Shown piece after piece: positions 15,893-24,161 of a DNA stretch of 64,000 nucleotides. The notes beneath the pieces were generated by a model, which ran no database searches, was not told the DNA's origin, and saw only the letters and a program-made list of their open reading frames with translations. This stretch comes from Halosegnis longus. Its GTDB lineage: Archaea; Halobacteriota; Halobacteria; Halobacteriales; Haloarculaceae. Position 1 is the first letter of the stretch. Each line of letters starts with the position of its first letter. Where the stretch lies: assembly GCF_009663395.1 (NCBI RefSeq), contig NZ_QKNW01000001.1, positions 1,922,001 through 1,986,000 on the forward strand, given 5' to 3'. A program made the position numbers and the translations under genes.

Positions 15893-17164
15893 ATGAACGT
15901 CCAAGCGGTCGCCGACTTATCGCCCGACGAGCGGGCCGCGCTGTTCGACAGAGACGCCGGGGTCGCCGCCGCCCGCGACACCGCCCGCGACATCGTCGAA
16001 CGCGTCCGCACCGAGGGCGACGTGGCCCTGCGCGAGTACGCCGAGGAGTTCGACGGCGTCTCCGTCGGCAACGTCGACATCACCGACGAAGTCGAACGCG
16101 CCGCCGACCGACTCGACGACGACCTGCTCGCCCACATCGAGACCGCAGCCGCCAACATCCGCGAGTTCCACGAGGCACAGCGCCCCGAAAACTGGACGAA
16201 GGAGTTCGAGGGACGGGAACTCGGCCGGCGCTATCGCCCCCTCGAACGCGTCGGTGCGTACGTCCCCGGCGGGACCGCCGCCTACCCGTCGTCGGCGCTG
16301 ATGGGCGTCATCCCGGCGAAGGTGGCCGGCGTCGACCACGTCGCCGTCGCCACCCCGCCAGCGGAGGACCTGAACGACGCGACGCTCGCAGCGATTCACG
16401 TCGCGGGCGCTGACGCCGTGTATCAGGCCGGCGGCGCACAGGCGATTGCCGCGCTCGCGTACGGGACGGAGTCGGTGTCGAGCGTGCAGAAAATCGTCGG
16501 GCCGGGCAACCGGTTCGTCACCGCCGCGAAAGCCGAGGTGCGCGAGGACTGTGAAATCGACTTCCTCGCCGGTCCCTCCGAGGTGTTGGTCATCGCCGAC
16601 GGGACGGCCGACCCTGGTGTCGTCGCGTCGGACCTCGTCGCGCAGGCGGAACACGACCCGAACGCGTCGGTCGTCGCCGTCACGCCCGACGAGTCGCTCG
16701 CGGCCGACATCGCCCAGCAGTGTGACCGACAGGCGGGAGAGCGCGACCGCAGCGACGTGATTCAGGAGGCGCTCGACAACGACGCCTCCGGGGTGTTCAC
16801 CGCGCGGTCGATGTCCGAGGCCGTGCTGTTTGCCGGTGAGTACGCCGCCGAACACCTCTCGATTCAAGCGGAGAACGACGAGGAGCTGCTCGACCGCATC
16901 GAGGCCGGCGGGAGCGTGTTCCTCGGGCCGTTCTCCCCGGTCGCGGCGGGGGATTACGCCGCCGGCCCGAACCACGTCCTCCCGACGGGCGGGTTAGCGA
17001 AGACGACCGGCGGACTCTCCGTCGACCACTTCCTCGTCTCACAGACGGTCCAGCGGCTCGACCGCGACGCCCTCGCCGACATCTCCGAGACGGTCACGAC
17101 GTTAGCCGAAACCGAGGGGTTGGAGGCACACGCCGAGAGCGTTCGCAAGCGGTTCGAGGAGTAG
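15893..17164 (+). CDS. hisD: histidinol dehydrogenase (HisD)
   Basis: 423 aa. Last two steps of histidine synthesis: oxidises L-histidinol to histidine with 2 NAD+. The family blocks are present: RRYRPLERVGAYVPGGTAAYPSSALMGVIPAKVAGV, GGAQAIAALAYGTESV, KIVGPGN, the zinc/substrate region LVAQAEHDPNA and VDHFLVSQTVQRL, whose His residues are the usual catalytic pair. ATG 15893 is fixed by the TATA spacing. No other his genes are near, as is common in haloarchaea, where the his genes are scattered. Confidence 0.96.
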   Translation: MNVQAVADLSPDERAALFDRDAGVAAARDTARDIVERVRTEGDVALREYAEEFDGVSVGNVDITDEVERAADRLDDDLLAHIETAAANIREFHEAQRPENWTKEFEGRELGRRYRPLERVGAYVPGGTAAYPSSALMGVIPAKVAGVDHVAVATPPAEDLNDATLAAIHVAGADAVYQAGGAQAIAALAYGTESVSSVQKIVGPGNRFVTAAKAEVREDCEIDFLAGPSEVLVIADGTADPGVVASDLVAQAEHDPNASVVAVTPDESLAADIAQQCDRQAGERDRSDVIQEALDNDASGVFTARSMSEAVLFAGEYAAEHLSIQAENDEELLDRIEAGGSVFLGPFSPVAAGDYAAGPNHVLPTGGLAKTTGGLSVDHFLVSQTVQRLDRDALADISETVTTLAETEGLEAHAESVRKRFEE

Positions 17165-17213
17165 CCGTCGCTCGCCGGTCGATAAATGAAAGAAGTCGTC
17201 TAAAGACTGTAGC

Positions 17214-17408
17214 TTAGTTGCGGACGAGGTTCGTCGCGCGCGGGCCCTTGTCTGCCTGTTCGATTTCGAACTCCACGTCCGTTCCCTCTTCGAGGTCCGG
17301 GCCGCCGACATCCTCCATGTGGAAGAACACGTCGTCGTCAGAGTCGTCAGTTGCGATGAAACCGTAGCCGCCAGTGTCGTTGAAGAAGTCAACCGTACCG
17401 TTTACCAT
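17214..17408 (-). CDS. cspA: cold-shock domain protein (CspA family)
   Basis: 64 aa single OB-fold cold-shock domain. The RNP1-like motif is GGYGFI (about residues 13-18) and the RNP2-like motif DVFFHM (about 26-31), both needed for single-stranded nucleic acid binding. Acidic replacement of the usual basic surface residues is typical of halophiles. A TATA-like CTTAACCG lies about 27 nt before the ATG (plus-strand 17432-17440). Confidence 0.94.
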   Translation of the reverse strand: MVNGTVDFFNDTGGYGFIATDDSDDDVFFHMEDVGGPDLEEGTDVEFEIEQADKGPRATNLVRN

Positions 17409-17543
17409 TACATCAATACACAGTCCCGAGTTACGGTTAAGGGTTGGCATTCGTCCGGTCGTATGCGAGCTAAGCACACGAATGACACGCAGCGCGCGGC
17501 CTAACATGGACGAATATTTCGCCACATCGGTTCTCGCCGACTT

Positions 17544-17563
17544 TCTCGACCGTACGGTCGAGA
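17544..17563. repeat. perfect 20-bp palindrome
   Basis: TCTCGACCGTACGGTCGAGA is perfectly self-complementary. It lies in the 242-nt gap between the cold-shock gene (divergent side) and the 3' end of gins51, about 135 nt upstream of the cspA start. No owner protein is evident. Confidence 0.6.
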
Positions 17564-17582
17564 CTACAGGGGTTCGTGGTGG

Positions 17583-17600
17583 ATGCACGGATTCGTGCAT
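17583..17600. terminator. perfect hairpin downstream of gins51
   Basis: ATGCACG-GATT-CGTGCAT, a 7-bp perfect stem with a tetraloop, about 50 nt after the gins51 stop on the minus strand. Possibly the transcript end of the GNAT-priS-gins51 operon; no U-run follows. The rest of 17409-17650 shows only a 33-codon ORF from ATG 17506 that I do not trust. Confidence 0.35.
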
Positions 17601-17650
17601 GCTGTGAACGCGCCGCTGTCTCATATACTGATTCGCACGACAGAACGCCA

Positions 17651-18550
17651 CTACTCCAGCGGCTCGGCGGCGTCCTGCTTCAACAGGGGTTCGACGTTCT
17701 CGGCCGGGAGGTCCACGACGTCCTCCGAGGAGAGGTCATACGAGCGCTCGTCCACGCCGAACACCTCGCCCACGTCGCGCGTGATGCGGACGGTGGTGCG
17801 GTCGACGTTCGGCGACTCGTCGGACTCGTCCGAGCCGGCGGCGGGGTCGTCCGGGCCGGCGGTGTCGGCCGTCGTGCGCGTGGCGGGCGTGCGGTCGCCC
17901 GCGACCGCCTCGGGACCATCGTCGCCGTCGCCCATCATATCGGCGGCGCTGACCTCGTCGCTCGCGTCGGCTTCGGCCGGCGTGTCCGGGGGTGCGGCCG
18001 GCGCGTCGTCGCCCTCGGCCGTCGGGTCCAGCCCGAGTTCGGCCGCGGCGCTCGGTTCGGGCGCGGGGTCGGCGGTCTCCGACGTGTCGGTCGCCTCCGG
18101 CGTCGGTTCTGACTCGCTCGTCTCCGTCGCCGGCTCGCGCGAACAGGAGATGCCTGACCCGTCGCCCTCGAGCACCCCGTCGAGGACGTGGTCTCGATTC
18201 TGTTCGATTCGTTCGACCAGCGTCGAGAACAGGTCGCGCTCCTCGTCGGTCAGCCCGTCCTCGTCGGTGGGCATGCCGGCGGCGGCGATGGAGGCCATCT
18301 TGACCACTTTGCCGACGCGCCGCTCGTAAATCGCCTCGACGGTGGATTTGGCGGTCTCGATGTCGTCCGACAGTCGCCGCACTTCGGGCGAGGAGAACGG
18401 GTCGTCCGCGCGTTCCGCGGCGCGGTCGCGCTCGCGGGTCAACTCCTGGATGAACTCCCCCACGTCCTGATAGAAGCTGGGGCGGAGATTCTGCAGGCTA
18501 CTCGCCTGTCGTTCCCGGCTCTGGATGGATTGGAGTTCGTCGAGATTCAT
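17651..18550 (-). CDS. GINS complex subunit Gins51
   Basis: 299 aa. Archaeal Gins51 forms the GINS tetramer that bridges MCM and GAN/RecJ in the replicative helicase. The A-domain is at the N-terminus (MNLDELQSIQSRERQASSLQNLRPSFYQDVGEFIQEL, then helices to about 115). The small B-domain is at the C-terminus (about 250-299: TTVRITRDVGEVFGVDERSYDLSSEDVVDLPAENVEPLLKQ). Between them is a long Ala/Asp/Glu/Ser/Thr/Pro-rich region (about 125-245), probably disordered. Its ATG overlaps the priS stop by 4 nt (ATGA), so the two are translationally coupled. Confidence 0.9.
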   Translation of the reverse strand: MNLDELQSIQSRERQASSLQNLRPSFYQDVGEFIQELTRERDRAAERADDPFSSPEVRRLSDDIETAKSTVEAIYERRVGKVVKMASIAAAGMPTDEDGLTDEERDLFSTLVERIEQNRDHVLDGVLEGDGSGISCSREPATETSESEPTPEATDTSETADPAPEPSAAAELGLDPTAEGDDAPAAPPDTPAEADASDEVSAADMMGDGDDGPEAVAGDRTPATRTTADTAGPDDPAAGSDESDESPNVDRTTVRITRDVGEVFGVDERSYDLSSEDVVDLPAENVEPLLKQDAAEPLE

Positions 18551-19734
18551 TCTGCTACCTTCTCGGCGCGGCCCCGGGCCATCAGGAACACGCCGAGTGC
18601 TTCGTCCACCGCCTGTTTTCCGCCCTCTATCATAAATCCTTGCTCCCCGCCGAAGGTCGCCGGGCCGGGGTCGACTACGTCGACCCGAATCTCGTTCCCG
18701 CGGAACTGGGCCGGAATCGCGTCCCGGAGCGGCCGGAAGTCGTCGAGGTCGCCGCGGTCGATTTCCGTCACCACCAGCCCGGAGCCGCCGTGGAGACTCC
18801 CCGGCAGCCGGATGAGCCGGTTGATGTCCGTCGTCACCGGTTCGTCGATCGGTGCGCCGTCCTCCGCGAGCGTCTGCTCGAACAGTCGCTTCGCGATGGA
18901 GACCACTGCGGCGTGCACGTCGATGTTCCCCTCGCGCAGCTGGTCGTAGTTGTCCGTCGCCGCACGCAGGGTCGCCGTCGCCTTCCCCTCGCCGACGCCG
19001 TCGAACTCCTGGAGTCGGGCGAGCGCCTCCTCTTCGGGAAGCTCGCGGAGTTCGTCTACGAGGTCGAGCAGATGGCGGTGGACGCGGGCACCCCACCCGC
19101 CCTCGGTCGGGAGCATCCGCTTTTGCGTCGGATTCTTCAGGCCGAGTCCCTCGACCGTCTCCGTCCGGAGCAGGTCCTCGAAGGCCACGTCCGGACCGCG
19201 GACGTACTCGACGATTTCGTCGCGCTGGTCGCGCCCGAGTTCCTGCACGCGGTCGGCGCGCACGTGAACGTGGTAGCCGCGCCCTCCGGAGAACACGACC
19301 GTCGGGTCGGTGAACCCGAAGTCGCCCTCGAGGAAGTCCAGCAGGGCAAAGAGTGCCTCCTTACAGGCGGCGAGCATCTCGGGGTAGCTCGTCGCCTCGG
19401 GGTCCACGCCGGGGAGGTGGTCGGCGTCGAGGTCGAAGACGAGGTCGGCCCCGCGCCATCCCTTCGCGCCCATCCGGGAGGCGTCGGGGTCGTCGTAGCG
19501 CCCGACGGAGTGGTAGACGTGGCGTGGTTGCTCGCGGGCGAGGAAGTCCGTAATCGAGCCGCTGCCGGCAACATCAAACCAGGACTGGTGGCGAATCATT
19601 GTCGTCCCGTCTCCCGGCGTGAACGGGATGTGTCCCCACTCGCGTTCGTTGGACGCCGGCGGCCCCTCGATGTCGCTCCGGCGGTAGTATTCGCCGAACC
19701 GGCCCGAGAGATACGTCCGCGTCCGCTCGTTCAT
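18547..19734 (-). CDS. priS: DNA primase small (catalytic) subunit PriS
   Basis: 395 aa. Archaeo-eukaryotic primase, which makes RNA/DNA primers together with PriL. The catalytic acidic motif is in LVFDLDADHLPGV (about residues 94-106), followed by the small zinc-knuckle region with ACKEAL. The nucleotide-binding SGGRGYHVHVR motif (about 148-158) and the RLPGSLHGGSGL block (about 313-324) are both family hallmarks. Upstream of gins51 with a 4-nt overlap, which is the classic archaeal replication pair. A GNAT gene ends 48 nt upstream on the same strand. Confidence 0.96.
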   Translation of the reverse strand: MNERTRTYLSGRFGEYYRRSDIEGPPASNEREWGHIPFTPGDGTTMIRHQSWFDVAGSGSITDFLAREQPRHVYHSVGRYDDPDASRMGAKGWRGADLVFDLDADHLPGVDPEATSYPEMLAACKEALFALLDFLEGDFGFTDPTVVFSGGRGYHVHVRADRVQELGRDQRDEIVEYVRGPDVAFEDLLRTETVEGLGLKNPTQKRMLPTEGGWGARVHRHLLDLVDELRELPEEEALARLQEFDGVGEGKATATLRAATDNYDQLREGNIDVHAAVVSIAKRLFEQTLAEDGAPIDEPVTTDINRLIRLPGSLHGGSGLVVTEIDRGDLDDFRPLRDAIPAQFRGNEIRVDVVDPGPATFGGEQGFMIEGGKQAVDEALGVFLMARGRAEKVAE

Positions 19735-19782
19735 CGGTTTCGAACTGCGTGACTCGGGAGTAAAAACATGTCCTTCGCCGCG

Positions 19783-20268
19783 TCACCGCCGGAAGAAGCG
19801 CGACAGCTTCTCGGTGAAGGAGTCCTCGCCAAGCCGGAGATAGTAGGCGTCGCCGTAATCCTCGTAGTAGTTGTCGATTTTTCGGACGATTTCGAAGCCG
19901 ATGCCCTGGTAGAACTCGAGTGCGTTCTCGTTGCTGGTGCGGGCGTGACAGGTGACCTTGCCGTACTCCTCGGCGACGGCGGCGACGAGCCGCTTGCCGT
20001 GGCCCTCGCCGCGTTCGTCGGGGTCGACGGCCAGAAAGAGGATGTAGCCGTCTCGGCGGACGGAGGCGAAACCGATTAACCGCTCGTCGTCCAGCGTGCG
20101 CTCGACCAGCACGAACGTCCGCGACCGGGCGTACGCGTCGGTGAAGAACCCCCGACGCTGGCGGAGCACACCCTCCTCGCGTCGGATTTCTTCCTTCAGT
20201 GCCCACGCGTCCTCGACGAAGGTGTCGTCACCCTGTTCGACGACGCGAAGTTCGACTGTGGCACTCAC
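19783..20268 (-). CDS. GNAT-family N-acetyltransferase
   Basis: 161 aa. Single GNAT domain with acetyl-CoA site LAVDPDERGEGHGKRLVAAVAEEYG (about residues 80-104: V-x-P-x-x-R-G-x-G-x-G pattern with His instead of the middle small residue) and NENALEFYQGIGFEI (about 113-127). It most resembles RimI-type or small-molecule acetyltransferases; target unknown. It is the first gene of a likely GNAT-priS-gins51 operon. A TATA-like GAGTTAAAGT (20300-20291) lies 25-30 nt before the ATG. Confidence 0.87.
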   Translation of the reverse strand: MSATVELRVVEQGDDTFVEDAWALKEEIRREEGVLRQRRGFFTDAYARSRTFVLVERTLDDERLIGFASVRRDGYILFLAVDPDERGEGHGKRLVAAVAEEYGKVTCHARTSNENALEFYQGIGFEIVRKIDNYYEDYGDAYYLRLGEDSFTEKLSRFFRR

Positions 20269-20322
20269 TGATACAATCTACGAGCGGGAGACTTTAACTC
20301 CAACGCCCCACCCCCCGGAACG

Positions 20323-20329
20323 TTATAAT
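20323..20329 (+). promoter_or_regulatory. TATA box of the DUF502 gene
   Basis: TTATAAT, centred 26 nt before ATG 20352. This decides between the ATG at 20328, which overlaps the box, and the ATG at 20352, which fits leaderless initiation. Confidence 0.6.
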
Positions 20330-20351
20330 GGGTGGCCACATCGGTGTCTGT

Positions 20352-21422
20352 ATGTCGTTCAGCGTTGACGACGAGTCACAGGACGAGACCGACGGAGCGG
20401 ACTCGATGAGCGAGGTCGTCCGCCGCTCGTTCCTGACCGGTATCGCGACCGTCGTCCCGCTCATCGTCACTGTGCTCATCGTCAATTTCGGAGTGGGGTA
20501 CATCGACAGCGCGCTCCAGCCGCTCGTCGACGGACTCCGAGGCAGCCCGTTCGGGCCAAACGAGTTCACCGACCGCCAGATAAAGCTGCTCGCCGTCGTC
20601 GTCTTCCTCCTGTTCATCTTCCTGTTGGGCCTCGTCGCCGAGTTCTCGAAGCGCGGCACGAAGTTCGGCGCGTACTTCGACGACTTCATGTCCCGAATTC
20701 CGGGGCTCGGCTCCGTGTACACCTCGTTCAACGAGATGTCCGAGATTATGCTCGATTCGGACACCGACAGCTTCCAGGAGGTCGTCTTCGTCGAGTACCC
20801 CGGTGAGGGGTCGTACACGGTGGCGTTCAAGACCGCCGAGACGCCGTCGGTCATCGAGCGTGACACCGGCCACGAGGACATGGTGACCCTGTTCATGCCG
20901 ATGGCACCGAACCCCGTGATGGGCGGGTTCGTCATCCACGTCTCGCGCGACCGCGTCGTCGACGTCGACATCACGGTCGAACAGGGGCTTCGCTCCATCG
21001 TCACCTCCGGCGTCGCGCTCACCGACAGCGACGACGGCCCCGACATGCGCGGGCTCAGCCCCGACGAGATGGAGACGCTCGGCAGCATCGAGCGCATCGA
21101 GCAACACACCGACCCCGGCCAGTCGCGGGCAGTCAGAGACGAAAACGAGGACACCGCCGAACGCGTCGAGGAGTACGACACCGAGGTCGCGCCGGAACAC
21201 TCCGACACGCCGGACAAGATTGCCGACCGCGAGCGCACGGACGAGCGCGAGGAGACCGACACGGTCCCCGCCGAGGCAGCCAAACGAGACAGCCACACTG
21301 AAGAGACCGAACAGACACCCGCAGAGATGGCAGACCGCGACGACACCACCCGGGAGCCGACGACCGATACGCCGGCAGAACGCGCCGGCCGCAGCGACGA
21401 CGAGGACGACCGCGAGACGTGA
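20352..21422 (+). CDS. DUF502 membrane protein with 18-residue C-terminal repeats
   Basis: 356 aa. Two membrane helices (about residues 26-50 and 75-97), separated by the DUF502 loop, then a soluble domain to about 225 (PGLGSVYTSFNEM, FVEYPGEGSYTVAFKT, TLFMPMAPNPVMGGFVIHV). The tail is hydrophilic and repetitive: cores TPDKIADR, TVPAEAAKR, TPAEMADR and TPAERAGR begin at residues 286, 304, 322 and 340, an exact 18-residue period. DUF502 proteins are of unknown function. The stop overlaps the GTG start of the archease gene, so this gene may be co-transcribed with archease and rtcB. Confidence 0.85.
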   Translation: MSFSVDDESQDETDGADSMSEVVRRSFLTGIATVVPLIVTVLIVNFGVGYIDSALQPLVDGLRGSPFGPNEFTDRQIKLLAVVVFLLFIFLLGLVAEFSKRGTKFGAYFDDFMSRIPGLGSVYTSFNEMSEIMLDSDTDSFQEVVFVEYPGEGSYTVAFKTAETPSVIERDTGHEDMVTLFMPMAPNPVMGGFVIHVSRDRVVDVDITVEQGLRSIVTSGVALTDSDDGPDMRGLSPDEMETLGSIERIEQHTDPGQSRAVRDENEDTAERVEEYDTEVAPEHSDTPDKIADRERTDEREETDTVPAEAAKRDSHTEETEQTPAEMADRDDTTREPTTDTPAERAGRSDDEDDRET

Positions 21423-21832
21423 CCGGTCGATTCGAGCTTCGCGACCACACCGCCGACGTTGCGGTCGCGGCCCGCGGCCCGACTCTCGATGCCGCCTTCG
21501 CTGCGACCGCGGACGGCCTGACAGCGGCGATGTGTGACGACGCTCTCCCAGACGGCGACCGGTTCGAACTCACCGCGCGGGAGTCCTCGCTCGAGACGCT
21601 GCTGTTCTCGTATCTGGACGAACTCATCTACCAGCGTGACGTGCGTGGCGTCCTCCCGTGTGACCACGAGGCCGTCGTGACCGAGACGGCCGACGGGTGG
21701 GCGGTCACGGCGACCGCGCGGGGAGTCCCGCTCGACGCCGTCGCCGCACGCGACCTGAAGGCCGTCACCTACTCACAGCTCTCCGTCACCCGGACCGACG
21801 ACTGGGAGACGTACGTGGTTTTCGACGTCTGA
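21419..21832 (+). CDS. archease
   Basis: 137 aa with GTG start overlapping the preceding stop (GTGA). Archease promotes guanylylation and multiple turnover of the RNA ligase RtcB. Conserved parts are FELRDHTADVAVAARG (about residues 5-20), LLFSYLDELIYQRD (about 61-74) and the C-terminal AARDLKAVTYSQLSV (about 109-123), with the acidic residues that bind metal at the ligase interface. It is directly followed by rtcB, 39 nt downstream, as in many archaea. Confidence 0.93.
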   Translation: MTGRFELRDHTADVAVAARGPTLDAAFAATADGLTAAMCDDALPDGDRFELTARESSLETLLFSYLDELIYQRDVRGVLPCDHEAVVTETADGWAVTATARGVPLDAVAARDLKAVTYSQLSVTRTDDWETYVVFDV

Positions 21833-21871
21833 GAGCGAAAGCTATTCCGCCGCGCCGCAAAGAGTCTCGCC

Positions 21872-23344
21872 ATGAGCGACGACGACGAGACGTTCGAGGC
21901 GGGCGGGTACACCCTCCATCGCCGCCGCGAGTTCGTCTGGGAACTCCCCAAGCAGGGAGACATGCGCGTCCCGGCCCGCGTGCTCGCGAGCCGCGACCTC
22001 CTGGAAGCGATTTCCGATGACCGAACCATCGAACAGCTCCGGAACACGACCCACCTGCCGGGCGTCACCGACTACGCCATCTGCATGCCCGACGGCCACC
22101 AAGGGTACGGCTTTCCCGTCGGTGGCGTCGCAGCTATCGACGCCGAAAGTGGCTGTATCTCGCCGGGAGCGGTCGGCTATGACGTGAATTGCGGCGTCAG
22201 AATGTTGACAACAAATCTCACCTACGACGACATCGAGGGTCGCGAGGAGGAGCTGACGAACGCGCTGTTCGACGCGGTGCCGACCGGGCTCGGCGGCGGC
22301 GGTGTAATCAACGGGTCCCGCGAATCTATCGACGCCGCGCTCGAATACGGCGTCGAGTGGGCGCTCGAAGAGGGGTGGGCAGTCGAGTCTGACCTGACCC
22401 ACTGTGAGGACGGCGGCCGGCGGCTCGACGCCGACCCGAGTGCCGTCTCGAAGCGCGCGAAAGACCGCGCGATGAACCAGATGGGGAGTCTCGGCTCCGG
22501 CAACCACTTCCTCGAAGTCCAGCGCGTGACGGATATCTTCGACGCCGACACCGCAGCCGCTTACGGACTCAGCGAGGAGCAGGTGGTCGTGCTCATCCAC
22601 TGTGGCTCGCGCGGGCTGGGCCACCAGACCTGCAACGACTACCTCCGGCGAATCGAGGAGGAACACGACGACCTGCTCGCCCAACTTCCGGACCGGGAAC
22701 TCGCCGCCGCGCCCGCCGGCTCCGACCTCGCGGCGGAGTACTACGGCGCGATGTGCGCCTGTATCAACTTCGCGTGGGTGAATCGCCAGCTCATCATGCA
22801 CCGGACGCGCGAGGTCTTCGCGGACGTGTTCGACCGGAGCTGGCGCGAGATGGAGATGGAACTGCTGTACGATGTGGCCCACAACATCGCGAAACGCGAG
22901 GTCCACGAGACGAGCGCCGGCGAGACGGAGCTGTTCGTCCACCGGAAGGGGGCGACCCGGGCGTTCCCCGCCGGCCACCCGGAGGTGCCGGCAGCCTACC
23001 GCGACACGGGCCAGCCGGTCATCATCCCGGGGTCGATGGGGGCCGGCTCGTACGTGCTGTCGGGCGGCGAGCAGTCCCTGTCGGAGACGTTCGGCTCGAC
23101 GGCCCACGGTGCCGGTCGGTTGATGTCGCGCACCCAAGCGAAAGACGAGTTCTGGGGCGGCGACGTGCAGGACGACCTCCGCGACCAGCAGAAGGTGTAC
23201 GTCAAAGCCTCCTCGGGCGCGACAATCGCGGAGGAGGCCCCCGGCGTCTACAAGGACATCGACGAGGTGGTCCGGATTTCGGACGCGCTCGGTATCGGCG
23301 ACAAGGTCGCCCGGACGTTCCCGGTCTGCAACATCAAGGGCTGA
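21872..23344 (+). CDS. rtcB: tRNA-splicing RNA ligase RtcB
   Basis: 490 aa, no intein. Ligates 2',3'-cyclic phosphate to 5'-OH RNA ends using GTP and Mn2+, joining tRNA exons after intron removal. The metal and catalytic signatures are present: PDGHQGYGFPVGGVAA, GYDVNCGVRML (metal-binding Asp and Cys), GSLGSGNHFLEVQ, and HCGSRGLGHQ. The histidine that carries GMP is expected in the C-terminal AHGAGRLMSRTQA region. Together with archease it forms the tRNA-splicing unit. Confidence 0.96.
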   Translation: MSDDDETFEAGGYTLHRRREFVWELPKQGDMRVPARVLASRDLLEAISDDRTIEQLRNTTHLPGVTDYAICMPDGHQGYGFPVGGVAAIDAESGCISPGAVGYDVNCGVRMLTTNLTYDDIEGREEELTNALFDAVPTGLGGGGVINGSRESIDAALEYGVEWALEEGWAVESDLTHCEDGGRRLDADPSAVSKRAKDRAMNQMGSLGSGNHFLEVQRVTDIFDADTAAAYGLSEEQVVVLIHCGSRGLGHQTCNDYLRRIEEEHDDLLAQLPDRELAAAPAGSDLAAEYYGAMCACINFAWVNRQLIMHRTREVFADVFDRSWREMEMELLYDVAHNIAKREVHETSAGETELFVHRKGATRAFPAGHPEVPAAYRDTGQPVIIPGSMGAGSYVLSGGEQSLSETFGSTAHGAGRLMSRTQAKDEFWGGDVQDDLRDQQKVYVKASSGATIAEEAPGVYKDIDEVVRISDALGIGDKVARTFPVCNIKG

Positions 23345-23484
23345 GTGCGGTCGCGGTACTGGTCACTTGTACGCCGAACGAAGGAACGTTTCACCGAGCC
23401 GACCAACGGGAGGCTCGGGACCGAGGCCCGACCACCGCGAGCGAAGCGAGCGACGGGAGGGCCGACGTGTCTTTTTAATGCAGA

Positions 23485-23528
23485 TTTTTGCCTGAGCGAG
23501 CGGCTTCGCCGCGAGCGAAGTGCAAAAA
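23485..23528. terminator. inverted repeat between convergent genes, with REP-like sequence
   Basis: TTTTTGC (23485-23491) pairs with GCAAAAA (23522-23528) around an inner hairpin GCGGC-TTC-GCCGC (23500-23512). With a T-run at each outer end it would work as a two-way terminator for rtcB and the convergent small zinc gene. The preceding 23430-23460 stretch contains GCGAGCGAAGCGAGCG, a low-complexity palindromic sequence common in haloarchaeal intergenic DNA. Nothing else is seen in 23345-23532. Confidence 0.5.
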
Positions 23529-23532
23529 GGTG

Positions 23533-23691
23533 CTATTGCTGACGTGGTGCCCGCGCCTCGCGCACGCCGTTGCCGTCGCGCATCTTGTCCTCACAGTGGG
23601 GGCAAACACGGACGCTCGACAGTTCGTCGGGGGCGAACACCTTCACGTACTGTTCGGAGACGTAAGAGTCGCAGTTGAGACAGTTAGCCAT
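23533..23691 (-). CDS. 52-aa double-CxxC zinc protein (DUF7563-like)
   Basis: Reads MANCLNCDSYVSEQ, then a VFAPDELSSVRVCPHCEDKMRDG stretch and a basic tail. Two C-x2-C knuckles (Cys4/7 and Cys30/33) should bind one zinc. Such micro-proteins are widespread in haloarchaea and their roles are unknown. Too short for usual gene-calling thresholds, but codon bias, the knuckles and the typical ending VREAR-APR support it. Confidence 0.75.
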   Translation of the reverse strand: MANCLNCDSYVSEQYVKVFAPDELSSVRVCPHCEDKMRDGNGVREARAPRQQ

Positions 23692-23774
23692 GTCCACGTT
23701 GTTCGGTCTGACACGTAAGTAGCTTCTGAGTTATCACCACCACGTGAGGCGGTTTCACGGGAAACCGTGATACT

Positions 23775-24086
23775 CTACCGCAGAAAGTCGAAGTTCGCGT
23801 CGACCGTCCCGACGCGGGGGTCGAGTTCCTCGCCGTGCTCGTATCTGATGAAGGAGAGGTAGTACGGCTCCCCGCACCCCTCGTCGGTCGATTCGCTCGC
23901 GCCACAGACGAGCTCGACGCCGTCGGCCCGCTCCTGTGGGTCGGTCTCGCCGTCGAGCTCGTACGCGGGGAGATACTCCCAGCCGTCGAGCGGCTCGGGC
24001 GTGACACACTTATCGCGCAGGGCGGCGTCGCGTTCGAGTTCGGCAAGCGTCTCACACCGCGGACAGTAGTAGCTCACCGTGACCAT
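23775..24086 (-). CDS. small haloarchaeal cysteine-motif protein
   Basis: 103 aa. Starts MVTVSYYCPRCETLAELERDA, with a C-x2-C knuckle at residues 8-11; further cysteines at about 27 (KCVTPEPL), 60 (LVCGAS) and 69 (EGCGEP) could complete a zinc site. The rest is beta-rich with aromatic residues. It is of unknown function. The ATG at 24086 is preferred over an upstream reading that would cross the divergent gene's promoter. Confidence 0.72.
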   Translation of the reverse strand: MVTVSYYCPRCETLAELERDAALRDKCVTPEPLDGWEYLPAYELDGETDPQERADGVELVCGASESTDEGCGEPYYLSFIRYEHGEELDPRVGTVDANFDFLR

Positions 24087-24161
24087 AGGTCGGGTAGGGG
24101 GGCCAACGGCTTGAGTCTCGTGTCCGAAGCTCTTTGTCCGCGCCCGCCGTCGCACTCGGGT

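Noticed and set aside
17506-17607. 33-codon ORF containing the 20-bp palindrome (plus strand)
   Set aside because: No TATA at leaderless distance, no homology I know of, and it lies in the operator-like region. Possible, but not supported.
23420-23530. CRISPR-like or mobile-element repeat (GCGAGCGAAGCGAGCG)
   Set aside because: Only a short palindromic low-complexity unit in two degenerate copies with no regular spacers; usual for haloarchaeal intergenic DNA.
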